64,000 bases of DNA from Streptomyces sp. A2-16. Its GTDB lineage: Bacteria > Actinomycetota > Actinomycetes > Streptomycetales > Streptomycetaceae. Location: contig NZ_CP063808.1 of the NCBI RefSeq assembly GCF_018128905.1, forward strand, positions 930,001 through 994,000, written 5' to 3'. The notes under the pieces are model-generated. The model searched no databases, was not told where the DNA came from, and saw only the letters and a program-made list of their open reading frames with translations. Positions 16,126-24,286 of this stretch are shown here, one piece after another. Every line of letters starts with the position of its first letter. The first letter of the stretch is position 1. Position numbers and translations under genes: made by a program.

Positions 16126-18423
16126 CTACGACACCGCCGTCTCGCAGCGCAGCCGGCGGTCCGGGCCCAGCTCCCGCACCGGGCCCGTGACCCGCAGCCG
16201 TGCCGTGTGCCGGACGTCCGCGCTCGATGCCGCCAGCCGCAGTTCCAGGTCGCCCGCCTCCACGACGCGGCGGCCCCTGCGGTCGGTGAAGGCCGACAGC
16301 TCGGCGTGGAAGCGGAAGGTCACGCGACGGGACTCGCCCGGGGCCAGCTCCAGCCGCCGGTAACCGACCAGACGGACGTCCGGGCGGGTCACCGAGGCCA
16401 CCGGGTCGTGCAGATACAGCTGGACGACCTCGGCGCCCGCCAGGTCCCCCGCGTTGCGCACGGTCAGGGACAGGTCGTACGTGCCGTCCGTGGTGAGCTC
16501 GGGGGCCGTTCCCCCGAAGTCCTCCCACACGAACTCCGTGTAGGAGCGTCCGTGCCCGAAGGCGTACAGCGGGGTCGGGTCCAGGTTGCTGACCTCGCCC
16601 GCGAGGCCGAGCGGCGGCTGGAGGTAGGTCCAGGGCTGGCCGCCGGGCAGCTGCGGGACGCTCACCGGGAGGCGGCCCGAGGGGTTCACCCGGCCCGACA
16701 GCACACCCGCGACGGCCGGGCCACCCTCCTCGCCGGGGAAGAAGGCCTGGACGACCGCGCCGAGCCTGCCGTGCCAGCGGCCGAGCGCGTAGGGGCGGCC
16801 GGTCAGCAGGACCAGCACGACCGGGACGCCGGTCGCCACCAGCGAGTCCAGCAACTCGCCCTGCACGCCGGGCAGTCGCAGGTCCGTCACATCGCAGCCC
16901 TCGCCCGAGGTGCCCCGGCCGAACAGGCCCGCCCGGTCGCCGAGCACCGCCACGCAGACGTCCGCCTCGGCCGTGCGGGCCACCGCCTCCTCGAAGCCGG
17001 CGGTGTCCGGGTCGTCGACCCCGCAGCCCTCGGTGAACGTCACCTTGGCGTCGGGGAGTTCGGTGCGCAGCGCCTGAAGGACCGTGGGGATCTCGATGCC
17101 CATCGGGATGTCGGGGTGATGGGTGAGGACGTGGGAGGGGAAGGAGTAGCAGCCCAGCATGGCGAGGGCGTCGGCGGCGCGGGGGCCGACGACCGCGATC
17201 CGGGTGTCGGGGGCCAGCGGGAGCAGGCCGTCCGGGTTGTCCAGGAGCACCACCGACTCCTCGGCGAGACGGCGGGCCAGGGCGCGGTTCGCCGTCGAGT
17301 CGAGGTCGATGCGCTCGGTGGGCTCGGGGTTCCAGTCCTCGTCCAGGAGGCCCAGCTCGCACTTCTGGAGCAGGACCCGGCGGGCCGCCCGGTCGATCAG
17401 CGACTCGGGGACCTCGCCCGCGCGGACGGCCTCGATCAGGGGGGTGCCGTAGCACTTGAGGGTCGGCAGTTCGACGTCGAGGCCCGCCGCCAGCGCCGCG
17501 TGGGCCGCGCCCGCCTCGGTGCCGGCGATCCGGTGCTGGCTCTGCAGGAAGCCGACGCCGAAGTAGTCGGCGACCACCGTGCCGGTGAACCCCCACTCCT
17601 CGCGCAGCAGTTCGGTCAGCAGGCCGGGGTCGGCGGAGGCCGGGACGCCGTCCGTGTCGGTGTACGCGGCCATCACCGAGCGGGCCCCGCCCTCGCGCAG
17701 CGCGAACTCGAAGGGGGGCAGGGTGATGTCGGCGAACTCCCGCACCCCCGCCCGCACAGGTGCGAGGTTGCGGGCGCCGGCCGAGGAGGCATACCCGGCG
17801 AAGTGCTTGAGCGTGGCGACGATCCCGGCCCGCTCCAGGCCCCGGACGTACGCGGCGCCGATCGTGCCCACCAGGTACGGGTCCTCGCCGATCGTCTCCT
17901 CGACCCGTCCCCAGCGCGGGTCGCGGACGACGTCCAGGACGGGGGCCAGGCCCTGGTGGACGCCGACCGCGCGCAGGTCGCGGCCGATGGCACCGGCCAT
18001 CTCCTCGACCAGTTCGGCGTCCCAGCTCGCGCCCCAGGCGAGCGGGACGGGATAGGCGGTGGCCCGCCAGGTGGTGAAGCCGGCCAGGCACTCCTCGTGG
18101 GCCAGGGCCGGGATGCCGAAGCGCCCGGCCTCGGCGATACGGCGCTGGGCGCGGGCCAGTGCCTGCGCGCCCAGCGCCGGGTCCACGGGGGCGGTGCCGA
18201 AGGGGCGGGTGAGCTGGCCCAGGCCCCGGGTGATCAGCTCGTCCCAGTCGTAGTCCGAGGTCATCTCGCGCTGGAGGGGGGCGACTCCGTCCCCGTCCGT
18301 GTCGGCGCCCACCCACACGCCGTAGAGCTGGGCGGTCTTCTCCTCCAGGGTCATCCGGGAGAGGAGGTCGTCGACACGGGCGGAGGCGGTCAGGGCGGGG
18401 TCACGCCAGGGCGCGGTGGTCAT
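16126..18423 (-). CDS. Glycoside hydrolase family 3 (beta-glucosidase/beta-xylosidase type), intracellular
   Basis: A 765-residue GH3 enzyme with no signal peptide, so probably cytoplasmic and acting on imported oligosaccharides. The N-terminal TIM barrel holds DPRWGRVEETIGEDPYL near residue 170 and KHFAGY near 205. The probable nucleophile Asp is in GTVVADYFGVGF near residue 280. The alpha/beta sandwich with GRPYALGRWHG follows, then a C-terminal fibronectin-III-like domain from about residue 640. It is divergent from a LacI regulator 132 bp away, which probably controls it. Beta-xylosidase and beta-glucosidase cannot be separated by eye. Confidence 0.92.
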   Translation of the reverse strand: MTTAPWRDPALTASARVDDLLSRMTLEEKTAQLYGVWVGADTDGDGVAPLQREMTSDYDWDELITRGLGQLTRPFGTAPVDPALGAQALARAQRRIAEAGRFGIPALAHEECLAGFTTWRATAYPVPLAWGASWDAELVEEMAGAIGRDLRAVGVHQGLAPVLDVVRDPRWGRVEETIGEDPYLVGTIGAAYVRGLERAGIVATLKHFAGYASSAGARNLAPVRAGVREFADITLPPFEFALREGGARSVMAAYTDTDGVPASADPGLLTELLREEWGFTGTVVADYFGVGFLQSQHRIAGTEAGAAHAALAAGLDVELPTLKCYGTPLIEAVRAGEVPESLIDRAARRVLLQKCELGLLDEDWNPEPTERIDLDSTANRALARRLAEESVVLLDNPDGLLPLAPDTRIAVVGPRAADALAMLGCYSFPSHVLTHHPDIPMGIEIPTVLQALRTELPDAKVTFTEGCGVDDPDTAGFEEAVARTAEADVCVAVLGDRAGLFGRGTSGEGCDVTDLRLPGVQGELLDSLVATGVPVVLVLLTGRPYALGRWHGRLGAVVQAFFPGEEGGPAVAGVLSGRVNPSGRLPVSVPQLPGGQPWTYLQPPLGLAGEVSNLDPTPLYAFGHGRSYTEFVWEDFGGTAPELTTDGTYDLSLTVRNAGDLAGAEVVQLYLHDPVASVTRPDVRLVGYRRLELAPGESRRVTFRFHAELSAFTDRRGRRVVEAGDLELRLAASSADVRHTARLRVTGPVRELGPDRRLRCETAVS

Positions 18424-18464
18424 GTAACTCCTGTCGGGCTCGACTGTCGGGTCGACGAACCTCG

Positions 18465-18494
18465 CGAATGTTTCGATATGTAATCCGAATGTTT
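18465..18494. promoter_or_regulatory. Putative LacI-family operator repeats between GH3 and lacI genes
   Basis: The divergent promoter region holds CGAATGTTTCG at 18465-18475 (palindromic ends CGAA and TTCG) and a direct copy CGAATGTTT at 18486-18494. The copies are 21 bp apart, two helical turns. The CGAA/TTCG half-sites resemble operators reported for streptomycete LacI regulators of glycosidase genes. A further palindrome of the same type, TCGAAA-C-TTTCGA, lies after the regulator at 19645-19657. Confidence 0.6.
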
Positions 18495-18555
18495 TGGGAA
18501 CCTAGGGCCGTCAGGAGGGTTCGTCAAGAGGTCGCGCAGGGATACGATCGCCGCC

Positions 18556-19632
18556 ATGACACCCCCGGAGCCCGCTGAAACCCGGACGACTTCCCCTGCG
18601 GTGGGACGGTCGCAGCAGACCGCGACCCTCGCCGAGATCGCCCGGGAGGCCGGCGTCTCGGCGCCGACAGTTTCGAAGGTCCTCAACGGCCGTGCCGACG
18701 TCGCGCCCGCGACCCGCGCCCGCGTGGAGGACCTGCTGCGCGCGCACGGCTACCGGCGCCGGCGCGCCGAGGCCAGCCGTTCGCCCCTGATCGACCTGGT
18801 CTTCCACGAGCTGGAGAGCGCGTGGGCGATGGAGGTCATCCGCGGCGTGGAGAACGTGGCCCGCGACGCCGGGCTCAGTGTCGTGCTGAGCGAGAGCGCG
18901 GGACGGCTCACCCCCGGGCGCACCTGGGCCGACCAGGTCGCCGCCCGCCGCCCCCACGGGGTGGTCCTCGTGCTCTCCGGGCTCGACGAGTCCCAGCGCG
19001 CACTGCTGGGCAGCAGGTCGATCCCGTTCGTGGTGATGGACCCGGCCGGCGACCCGGGTGCCGACGTGCCCTCCATCGGCGCCACCAACTGGCAGGGCGG
19101 GCTCGCCGCCACCCGGCACCTGGTCGAGCTGGGGCACCGCAGGATCGGCGCGATCAGCGGACCGTCCCGCATGATGTGCAGCCGCGCCCGCGTCGACGGC
19201 TACCGGGCCGCCCTGGAGACCGCCGGACTGCCCGTCGACCCCGAGCTGATCATGCCCGGCGACTTCCACCACGAGACCGGCTACCGGCAGGGCCTGGAGC
19301 TGCTGCGCCGCCCGGACCGGCCCACCGCGGTCTTCGCCGGCAACGACCTCCAGGCGCTCGGTCTGTACGAGGCCGCGCGCGAACTGGGACTGCGCATCCC
19401 GGAGGACCTGAGCGTGGTCGGGTTCGACGACCTTCCGGTGGCGCCCTGGGTGGGGCCGCCGCTGACGACCGTACGGCAGCCGCTGACCGAGATGGCCGAG
19501 GCCGCGGCCAAGCTGGTGCTCGACCTGGGCCGGGACGGCGAGACCCCGGCCGCGACGCGGGTGGAACTGGCGACCAGCCTGGTGGTGCGCAGCAGCACGG
19601 GGGCGCCTCCGGCCACACCCCTCCGAAGCTGA
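18556..19632 (+). CDS. LacI-family transcriptional regulator
   Basis: A 358-residue LacI-type repressor. The helix-turn-helix is TLAEIAREAGVSAPTVSKVLNG at about residues 25-45, preceded by an N-terminal extension of about 20 residues. The periplasmic-binding-protein-like sensor domain follows, with GHRRIGAISGP near 195, TAVFAGNDLQALG near 255 and LSVVGFDDLPVAPW near 290. The start is ATG 18556. It is divergent from the GH3 gene, so the usual inference is sugar-relieved repression of that gene and of itself. Confidence 0.93.
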   Translation: MTPPEPAETRTTSPAVGRSQQTATLAEIAREAGVSAPTVSKVLNGRADVAPATRARVEDLLRAHGYRRRRAEASRSPLIDLVFHELESAWAMEVIRGVENVARDAGLSVVLSESAGRLTPGRTWADQVAARRPHGVVLVLSGLDESQRALLGSRSIPFVVMDPAGDPGADVPSIGATNWQGGLAATRHLVELGHRRIGAISGPSRMMCSRARVDGYRAALETAGLPVDPELIMPGDFHHETGYRQGLELLRRPDRPTAVFAGNDLQALGLYEAARELGLRIPEDLSVVGFDDLPVAPWVGPPLTTVRQPLTEMAEAAAKLVLDLGRDGETPAATRVELATSLVVRSSTGAPPATPLRS

Positions 19633-19644
19633 TCGGTTGCATGG

Positions 19645-19657
19645 TCGAAACTTTCGA
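19645..19657. promoter_or_regulatory. 13-bp palindrome TCGAAA-C-TTTCGA
   Basis: A perfect 6-1-6 inverted repeat lies 13 bp after the lacI stop and about 105 bp before the LCP gene. The half-sites match the CGAA/TTCG motif between the lacI and GH3 genes. It may be a second site for the same regulator, allowing looping or control of the LCP gene. It also forms part of an apparent 15-codon ORF, which I regard as chance. Confidence 0.5.
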
Positions 19658-19761
19658 GGCGCTGCGAGAGGCGGCCCGCGCCGGTTGAGAAGTCTGAGAT
19701 TTTCCGAAGAAAGTCGGCCCGGAGGCGTTCCTCGTAATAATTCGGACTTACGTTCCTCCCT

Positions 19762-20799
19762 GTGAGCGGAGACGACGAGGACAGACGGACGGGCCGGCGG
19801 CCGAGACTGATGAAGGCCGCCGGCCTCACCCTGGCAGGCCTGTTGGTGCTGGGCGCCGGGACGGCCGGCTGGGTCTACTGGCACCTCAACAACAACATCA
19901 AGAGCGTCGACATCAACAGCGCGCTCGGCGACGACCGCCCCGCCAAGGTGACGCCCACCCCCACGGCCTCGCAGGAGGAGGCGGCGCTGCCCACCGAGGC
20001 CCTCAACATCCTGGTCCTGGGCTCCGACTCGCGCAGCGGCAAGGAGAACCAGGCGCTCGGCGGCGGCAGCAGCACCGGGGCCCGGTCCGACACCGCGATG
20101 GTCGTCCACGTCGACGCGGGCCGCACCAAAGCCACCGTGGTCAGCATCCCGCGCGACACCCTCGTCACCCGCCCGTCGTGCCCCCTGGAGAGCGGGGGCT
20201 CCACGGCGGTGTCGTACGGCGCGATGTTCAACAGCGCCTACGCGGTGGGCGGTCCGGTGTGCGCGGTCAAGACCGTCGAGTCGATCACGAACGTCCGCAT
20301 GGACCACTACATCGAGATCGACTTCTCCGGCTTCGCGAAGCTGGTGAACGCCCTCGGCGGGGTCACGGTGACCACCGACGAGGACATCGACGACGACGAC
20401 AGTCACCTGCACCTGAAGGCGGGCACCCACCACCTGGACGGCAAGCGGGCCCTCGCGCTCGCCCGCACCCGGCACGGCATAGGCGACGGCAGCGACCTCG
20501 GCCGAATAGGCCTCCAGCAGAAGCTGGTGAAGGCCCTGCTGGAGCAGATCTCCTCGACGAACCTGCTGACCAGCCCCACCAAGCTGTACTCCGTCGCCGA
20601 CGCGATCACCGGCAGCCTCACCACCGACACCGGCCTCGACTCCCTGACCGAACTGATGAGCCTCGGCGAGAGCCTGAAGGGCCTGTCGAGCGACGAGGTG
20701 AAGACCGTGACCATGCCGGTCGTGACCGCGCCCTCCAACCCCAACCGGGTGGTGGCGAAGGAACCGGCGGCGAGTGAGCTGTGGGAGTCGCTCCGCTGA
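19762..20799 (+). CDS. LytR-CpsA-Psr (LCP) family cell-wall glycopolymer ligase
   Basis: A 345-residue type II membrane protein with a cytoplasmic N-terminus rich in Arg and one membrane segment (about residues 19-38). The LCP domain follows from about residue 75: NILVLGSDSRSG, then ARSDTAMVVHVD, IPRDTLV, and the second conserved Arg region LALARTRHGIGDGSDLGRIGLQQ. LCP enzymes attach teichoic acid-like or other glycopolymers to peptidoglycan from polyprenyl-linked precursors. The start is GTG 19762. The acidic run EDIDDDD near residue 212 is an unusual local feature. Confidence 0.92.
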   Translation: MSGDDEDRRTGRRPRLMKAAGLTLAGLLVLGAGTAGWVYWHLNNNIKSVDINSALGDDRPAKVTPTPTASQEEAALPTEALNILVLGSDSRSGKENQALGGGSSTGARSDTAMVVHVDAGRTKATVVSIPRDTLVTRPSCPLESGGSTAVSYGAMFNSAYAVGGPVCAVKTVESITNVRMDHYIEIDFSGFAKLVNALGGVTVTTDEDIDDDDSHLHLKAGTHHLDGKRALALARTRHGIGDGSDLGRIGLQQKLVKALLEQISSTNLLTSPTKLYSVADAITGSLTTDTGLDSLTELMSLGESLKGLSSDEVKTVTMPVVTAPSNPNRVVAKEPAASELWESLR

Positions 20800-20827
20800 G
20801 TTCTCGCTGACGTGTGCACCGAAAATC

Positions 20828-20857
20828 TGGACGCCTGTTGCAACCAGCGGGCGTCCA
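20828..20857 (+). terminator. Hairpin after the LCP gene
   Basis: Arms TGGACGCC (20828-20835) and GGCGTCCA (20850-20857) enclose a 14-base loop, starting 28 bases after the LCP stop. There is no U-tract, which is usual for streptomycete terminators. Confidence 0.5.
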
Positions 20858-20905
20858 GTGGTGTCTGTTGCGGTGACCACACTGCAGTAACCAGGGGGAA
20901 CACCG

Positions 20906-22315
20906 ATGTCCAACTCGCGTTCGTACAAAGCTTGGTCCGTACCGCTGATCGCCGGAGTGCTCGCGCTCGGCGGGATCCCCGCCCTCGCCGGCAGCGCCGC
21001 GGCGGACGAATCGAAGGCCGTCCAGGACGACTTCAACGGCGACGGCTACAAGGACCTCGCCGTCGGCGCCCCGATCGCCACGGTCGGCGGCAAGCAGGGG
21101 GCGGGCTACGTCACCGTCATGTACGGCGGCCCGCACGGCCTGACCAAGGACCACCGCACCATCATCAGCCGTTCCACCAGCGGGATCCCGGGCGATCCCG
21201 CCGCGGGCGAGAACTTCGGCTACCAGCTGTCCACGGGGGACCTGGACGGCGACGGGCGCACCGACCTGATCATCGGTCAGGCCTCCTCGACCCGGGACGC
21301 GGTCGTCGTCTGGGGCGCCAAGGAGGGCCTGTCCGGCGGCGTGTCCGTGCCCGCGGCGACCACCCAGGCAGGCGACTTCGACGGTGACAGCTGGCCGGAC
21401 CTGGTCCTGTTCCGCGGCGGCCGTGCCTCGGGCGACGACCCGCTCGGCACCAAGGCCACCGTCTGGCGGGGCCCGATCTCCAGGACCGGGAAGCCGACCG
21501 CCACGCAGGACTTCGGCTCGACCAAGGTGGACCCCTACGACGTGATGTACGCGGCCGCCGGTGACGTCAACGGCGACGGCCGCGACGATCTCGCGCTGAC
21601 CGTCTACACCGGCGACGGCGGCATCGGCTCCCAGCTCTACGTGGCCAACGCCTCCGGAGGCGCCTTCACCTATGCCGCGGGCCCCGAGGGCAGCGGCAAG
21701 GTGGCCTTCGGCGACGTCAACGGCGACGGCTTCGACGACGTCGTCCGGGGCGTCCCGAACGACTCCACGGTCACCGTGGCCCTCGGCTCCGCCTCCGGCC
21801 TGAAGCCGGCGTCGACCTGGAAGTCGTACAGCCAGGACACCGAGGGGGTCCCCGGCGGCAAGGAGGAGGAGGACGCCTTCGGCTACGCGGTGGCCGCCGG
21901 TGACGTCAACGGCGACGGTTACGCCGACGTGGCCGTGGGCGCGCCCGGCGAGAAGCTCGGCGACAAGGACGGGGCCGGCATGGTCAACGTCCTCTACGGC
22001 AGCCGCGACGGCCTGACCGGCACGGGCGCCCAGGGCTTCACCCAGGACACCGACGGCGTCCCCGGTGCCGCGGAGGCGAGCGACAACTTCGGCGACGCGG
22101 TCAGCGTCCTCGACATCAACGGCAACGCCTACGCGGACCTCGCGGCGGCGGCGTCCCGCGAGAACATGGTCGAAGGCGGGAACAGCGGTGAAGGCGCGGT
22201 CTGGTCGCTGCGAGGGCGTCCGACGGGCATCGTGACGGACGCGGCGTTCACCTTCGGGCCCCGCACGGTCGGGGCGCCGGTCGAGCGGGCGACGTTCGGC
22301 GGCTCGCTGTCGTAG
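20906..22315 (+). CDS. Secreted FG-GAP (integrin alpha-like) repeat protein
   Basis: A 469-residue secreted protein with a signal peptide at about residues 1-32. About seven FG-GAP repeats follow, each with an Asp-rich calcium loop: DFNGDGYKDLAVG, DLDGDGRTDL, DFDGDSWPDL, DVNGDGRDDL, DVNGDGFDDV, DVNGDGYADV and DINGNAYADL. Seven blades fit a complete beta-propeller. Such proteins bind calcium and often other proteins or wall components, and no enzymatic domain is attached. The start is ATG 20906 with GGGGG upstream. The ligand is unknown. Confidence 0.9.
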   Translation: MSNSRSYKAWSVPLIAGVLALGGIPALAGSAAADESKAVQDDFNGDGYKDLAVGAPIATVGGKQGAGYVTVMYGGPHGLTKDHRTIISRSTSGIPGDPAAGENFGYQLSTGDLDGDGRTDLIIGQASSTRDAVVVWGAKEGLSGGVSVPAATTQAGDFDGDSWPDLVLFRGGRASGDDPLGTKATVWRGPISRTGKPTATQDFGSTKVDPYDVMYAAAGDVNGDGRDDLALTVYTGDGGIGSQLYVANASGGAFTYAAGPEGSGKVAFGDVNGDGFDDVVRGVPNDSTVTVALGSASGLKPASTWKSYSQDTEGVPGGKEEEDAFGYAVAAGDVNGDGYADVAVGAPGEKLGDKDGAGMVNVLYGSRDGLTGTGAQGFTQDTDGVPGAAEASDNFGDAVSVLDINGNAYADLAAAASRENMVEGGNSGEGAVWSLRGRPTGIVTDAAFTFGPRTVGAPVERATFGGSLS

Positions 22316-22322
22316 CAGGTCA

Positions 22323-22346
22323 GGCCCCTGCTTGAGGGGCCGGAAA
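22323..22346 (+). terminator. Rho-independent-like terminator after FG-GAP gene
   Basis: Arms GGCCCCT (22323-22329) and AGGGGCC (22335-22341) with a 5-base loop are followed shortly by an A-rich run, 8 bases after the stop. Confidence 0.6.
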
Positions 22347-22371
22347 AAACTCCGAAGAAATCCGCGGGGTC

Positions 22372-22398
22372 TGTCGATCCCGGCCTCTCCCGATCGAC
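22372..22398 (+). promoter_or_regulatory. Putative ECF42-type promoter upstream of YCII gene
   Basis: TGTCGA at 22372-22377 and CGAC at 22395-22398 are separated by 17 bp, about 50 bp before the YCII gene start. From memory, ECF42 sigma factors recognise TGTCGA at -35 and CGA/TC at -10 upstream of their own DGPF (YCII) genes. The match and position suggest autoregulation by the sigma factor encoded at 22869. Confidence 0.6.
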
Positions 22399-22450
22399 GC
22401 ACTGGTGAGAGGCCGGGAAGGACCGGCCCCGCAGCGACCGAGGAGTCACC

Positions 22451-22807
22451 ATGCCGCGTTACCTGTCGATGGTCCAGATCGACGAGAAGACCGCTCCCGC
22501 CGAGGGTCCCAGCGACGCGCTCATGCAGCGGATGGGCGAGCTGATCGAGGAGATGACGAAGGCCGGTGTGCTGCTCGACACCGCCGGGCTGATGCCGACC
22601 GCGCAGGGGGCCCGGGTCCGCTGGGAGAAGGGCGAGCTGTCGGTGACCGACGGGCCCTTCACCGAGGCCAAGGAGGTCGTCGGGGGGTACGCGATCGTGC
22701 AGGCCAAGGACATGGCCGAGGCGATCGAGTGGACCAAGCGCTTCCTGAAGGTCCACGAGGAGCACTGGACGGTCACCTGCGAGGTGCGGGAGATCGTGGA
22801 GGGCTGA
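22451..22807 (+). CDS. YCII-related (DGPF) protein
   Basis: A 118-residue protein of the YCII/DGPF family, a small alpha+beta fold of unknown catalytic role. The family motif TDGPFTEAKEVVGGYAIV is near residues 73-90. The start is ATG 22451, after GAGGAGTCACC. It lies 61 bp upstream of the sigma gene and is the classic partner of ECF42 sigma factors, proposed to act with or be controlled by them. Confidence 0.92.
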   Translation: MPRYLSMVQIDEKTAPAEGPSDALMQRMGELIEEMTKAGVLLDTAGLMPTAQGARVRWEKGELSVTDGPFTEAKEVVGGYAIVQAKDMAEAIEWTKRFLKVHEEHWTVTCEVREIVEG

Positions 22808-22868
22808 GCCGGCAGGATCGGTTCGTCTTCCTTGGCCGTACGGCCGCAACGGTGTCGAATGGGGGGCT

Positions 22869-24173
22869 GTGACCACCTCACAGCCCTCCCGCACCGACGC
22901 CCGCTCCACCGTCGAGACCGTCTTCCGCATGGAGTCCCCGCGCGTCATCGCCGGCGTCACCCGGGTCGTCCGGGACGTCGGCATCGCCGAGGAACTCGCC
23001 CAGGACGCGCTGGTCGCCGCGCTGGAGCAGTGGCCGCGCGACGGCGTCCCCGACAACCCGGGCGCCTGGCTCATGGCCATCGCGCGCCGCCGTGCCGTGG
23101 ACCTGGTCCGCCGCCGCGAGAACTACGCCCGCAAGCTGGCCGAGATCGGCCGGGACCTGTCGGAGACCGCCCCGCCGGAGGAGCCCGCCGACCCCGAGGA
23201 CATCGACGACGACCTGCTCAGGCTCGTCTTCACCACCTGTCACCCGGTGCTGTCGGCGGAGGCCCGCACCGCCCTCACCCTGCGCCTGCTCGGCGGTCTG
23301 ACCACCCCCGAGATCGCCCGCGCCTTCCTCGTCCCGGAGGCCACGGTCGCCCAGCGCATCGTGCGCGCCAAGCGGACCCTCGCCACGAAGAACATCGCCT
23401 TCGAGGTGCCCTACGGCCCCGACCGCGAGGCCCGCCTCGGCTCCGTCCTGGACGTCATCTACCTGATCTTCAACGAGGGTTACGCGGCCACCGCCGGCGA
23501 CGACTGGCTGCGCCCCTCCCTGTGCGAGGACGCCCTGCGCCTGGCCCGTCTGCTGTCCGCGCTCATGCCCAAGGAACCCGAAGTGCACGGCCTCGCGGCC
23601 CTGTTGGAGTTCCAGGCCTCCCGGACGGCCGCCCGCACCGGACCGCGCGGCGAACCCGTCCTGCTCAGGGACCAGAACCGCAGCCGCTGGAACCGCATGC
23701 TCATCGCGCGCGGCATCAAAGCCCTGTCCCGCGCGGAGGCCACTTCCCCCGCTCTCGGGTTCGCTCGACCGGGGGGACCCCCATCCGGCGCCCCCGGCCC
23801 CTACGTCCTGCAGGCCACCATCGCCGCCTGCCACGCGCACGCGTACTCCTACGAGGACACCGACTGGCCCGCCATCGCCACCCTCTACGCCCTGCTCGCC
23901 GCCCGCGCCCCCTCCCCGGTCGTCGAACTCAACCGCGCGGTCGCGGTCTCGATGGCCGAGGGACCGGGCCCGGCCCTGGAGATCGTCGACGCGCTCGCCG
24001 ACGAACCCGCCCTGCTCGACTACCACTTGCTGCCGAGCGTCCGCGGCGACCTCCTCGCCCGCCTAGGCCGTACGACGGAGGCGCGGGCCGAGTTCGAACG
24101 GGCGGCCGCGCTGACCCGCAACGAACGGGAGCGGGAGCTGCTCCTCGAGCGGGCGCGGGAGTGCGGATCTTGA
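22869..24173 (+). CDS. ECF42-type RNA polymerase sigma factor with C-terminal extension
   Basis: A 434-residue ECF sigma factor. Region 2 (about residues 15-80) contains AEELAQDALVAALEQWP, and region 4 (about 120-175) contains TPEIARAFLVPEATVAQRIVRAK. The long C-terminal extension (about 200-434) carries IFNEGYAA and the TPR-like VELNRAVAVSMAEGP, both typical of the DGPF-associated ECF42 group, which lacks a classical anti-sigma gene. The start is GTG 22869. Between the conserved RGIKALSRAEA and GPYVLQATIAACHAH lies an extra segment of about 18 residues encoded by a palindromic element (23742-23786). Confidence 0.92.
   Translation: MTTSQPSRTDARSTVETVFRMESPRVIAGVTRVVRDVGIAEELAQDALVAALEQWPRDGVPDNPGAWLMAIARRRAVDLVRRRENYARKLAEIGRDLSETAPPEEPADPEDIDDDLLRLVFTTCHPVLSAEARTALTLRLLGGLTTPEIARAFLVPEATVAQRIVRAKRTLATKNIAFEVPYGPDREARLGSVLDVIYLIFNEGYAATAGDDWLRPSLCEDALRLARLLSALMPKEPEVHGLAALLEFQASRTAARTGPRGEPVLLRDQNRSRWNRMLIARGIKALSRAEATSPALGFARPGGPPSGAPGPYVLQATIAACHAHAYSYEDTDWPAIATLYALLAARAPSPVVELNRAVAVSMAEGPGPALEIVDALADEPALLDYHLLPSVRGDLLARLGRTTEARAEFERAAALTRNERERELLLERARECGS
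23742..23786. repeat. Palindromic repeat-like insertion within the sigma gene
   Basis: The stretch has CCCCCG at 23746-23751 and CGGGGG at 23770-23775, enclosing CTCTCGGGTTCGCTCGAC, and is followed by GGACCCCC. It closely resembles a dispersed streptomycete intergenic palindrome containing CTCGG-TTCGCTCG between C-runs and G-runs. Here it lies in frame in a coding sequence and encodes the non-conserved segment SPALGFARPGGPPSG. Confidence 0.6.
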
Positions 24174-24286
24174 CCTGAATTCGCACAGGCGTTTACCAGT
24201 AACTCGGTTCCCCCCTGTTTCCTTGCGAATTAAAGTGACGTGGCCCCCTGTGCGGGGGCTGTGACATCCCATGGGGGGACGACAAC

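Noticed and set aside
19642..19688. Fifteen-codon ORF beginning MVETFEALREAARAG
   Set aside because: It has no ribosome-binding site and its start coincides with the operator-like palindrome; chance is the simpler explanation.
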